From Flagellimonas flava (GTDB taxonomy: Bacteria > Bacteroidota > Bacteroidia > Flavobacteriales > Flavobacteriaceae), in the NCBI RefSeq assembly GCF_900129665.1, contig NZ_FQWL01000007.1, forward strand, positions 40,478 through 104,477: a stretch of DNA of 64,000 bases, read 5' to 3'. Below the pieces are notes generated by a model, which searched no databases, was not told where the DNA came from, and was given only the letters and a program-made list of their open reading frames with translations. Shown piece after piece: positions 63,477-64,000 of the stretch. A program made the position numbers and the translations under genes. Numbering within the stretch: the first letter of the stretch is position 1; each line of letters starts with the position of its first letter.

Positions 63477-64000
63477 ATGAAAAAGAGCATCTTAGTCATA
63501 ATCCTACTTTTCTTTTCAGGATTGGCCTTTTCCCAAACCACGGTAACCTTACAAGATCAATGCAATTGTGAAGTTCTTAGTGGAACAGCCGTTACAACAC
63601 CAGGCGCAGTAACACCAGGAGGAGCGGATACAGGGGATATCTATGTAAACACTAATACAGGAACCATCTTTTATTGGGACGGAGATTCTTGGGAGTTGAC
63701 CGCTACAGATGACCAGCAACTAACTGGTTTCACGTTTAATGGTGTTTCAAATCAGTTGACATTGAGCTTGGAAAATGGGGGGAGTGTAAATGTTGACCTA
63801 AGCAGTTTGAGTGATACTTTGACAGATACAAATACCACAATAACAAATTTTGAAATTGACGGTACCAACACCAATCTTGTAATCACGGATTCTGATACAA
63901 ATACTTTTTCAGTTGCATTGGCAGATATTGCAGCATTGGTGAACACGGATGCGCAGGATCTGAGCATCAGCGGCAACGACCTTAGTTTGAGCGGTGACCC
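63477..64000 (+). CDS. Secreted repeat protein, N-terminal part (cut by right edge)
   Basis: About 174 residues to the window edge. A signal peptide (MKKSILVIILLFFSGLAFSQ) leads to a Cys-containing start (DQCNCEVL), a low-complexity stretch (VTTPGAVTPGGADTGDIYVN), and then beta-strand repeats such as ISGNDLSLSGD and QLTGFTFNGVSNQLTLSL. Such repeats are typical of very large tail-fibre-like flavobacterial surface proteins. Function is not recognisable. The frame is open to the end; the start is chosen for the signal peptide, with in-frame ATGs at 63393 and 63456 as alternatives. Confidence 0.75.
   Translation, partial: MKKSILVIILLFFSGLAFSQTTVTLQDQCNCEVLSGTAVTTPGAVTPGGADTGDIYVNTNTGTIFYWDGDSWELTATDDQQLTGFTFNGVSNQLTLSLENGGSVNVDLSSLSDTLTDTNTTITNFEIDGTNTNLVITDSDTNTFSVALADIAALVNTDAQDLSISGNDLSLSGD

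Overview
The window is a stretch of core chromosome from a marine-type member of the Flavobacteriaceae (phylum Bacteroidota). The evidence is the -7 promoter element TAnnTTTG, the near absence of Shine-Dalgarno sequences except in front of rpsU, a PorP/SprF protein next to a secreted protein with a type IX secretion (T9SS) type B C-terminus, the gene order rpsU-xerC-hpf-tRNAs-tuf-secE-nusG-rplKAJL-rpoBC, and family choices such as DUF2851 and the Bacteroidota form of PEP carboxylase. Composition looks moderately AT-rich. An Allomuricauda/Maribacter-like genus is plausible but cannot be fixed by eye.

1-11.7 kb holds housekeeping genes in short divergent units: rsfS-ftsH (ftsH runs off the left edge), birA, pyrE with an SRPBCC protein, a Nudix hydrolase whose start lies 7 bp from the pyrE start, an M14 carboxypeptidase-like lipoprotein, a PAS histidine kinase overlapping its response regulator, ddl-coaD, a PASTA protein with an RluD-type pseudouridine synthase, and yaaA. 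11.8-17.2 kb has PEP carboxylase behind a leader with two hairpins, a SMUG-like uracil-DNA glycosylase, a lone receiver protein and a secreted M20 peptidase.

17.2-23.9 kb is a complete seven-gene trp operon (trpEGDCFBA) on the minus strand. It is preceded by a classical attenuator: an 18-codon leader peptide with three consecutive Trp codons, an intrinsic terminator before trpE, and a consensus promoter so close to the leader ATG that the leader mRNA should be leaderless. 24-27.4 kb has yceI, a nitroreductase and a MarR regulator in one operon with a palindromic operator over the promoter, then two thioredoxin-fold proteins and a rhodanese. 27.5-33.8 kb has DUF2851, PspC, a K+ channel with an RCK domain and an unusual filter, an AGCS symporter, a membrane HhH protein and an acyl-CoA dehydrogenase.

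33.8-49.2 kb is the translation/transcription core: rpsU (strong SD), xerC, hpf, four tRNAs, tuf, tRNA-Trp, secE, nusG, rplKAJL, rpoB, rpoC and a DUF3467 gene. Its intergenic gaps are rich in structure: a promoter directly followed by a terminator-like hairpin before the tRNAs, a partial duplication of the tRNA-Gly 3' end, a 19-bp hairpin between tuf and tRNA-Trp, and a compound hairpin after nusG.

49.2-64 kb has a small membrane protein and prfC, then a cell-surface locus: a 1310-residue Asp-rich thrombospondin-type-3 repeat protein with a T9SS type B end, PorP/SprF, an OmpA/Pal-type protein, a 1395-residue multidomain adhesin with no recognisable T9SS sorting domain, and the start of another secreted repeat protein cut by the right edge. 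I saw no insertion sequence, CRISPR array, prophage or rRNA gene.
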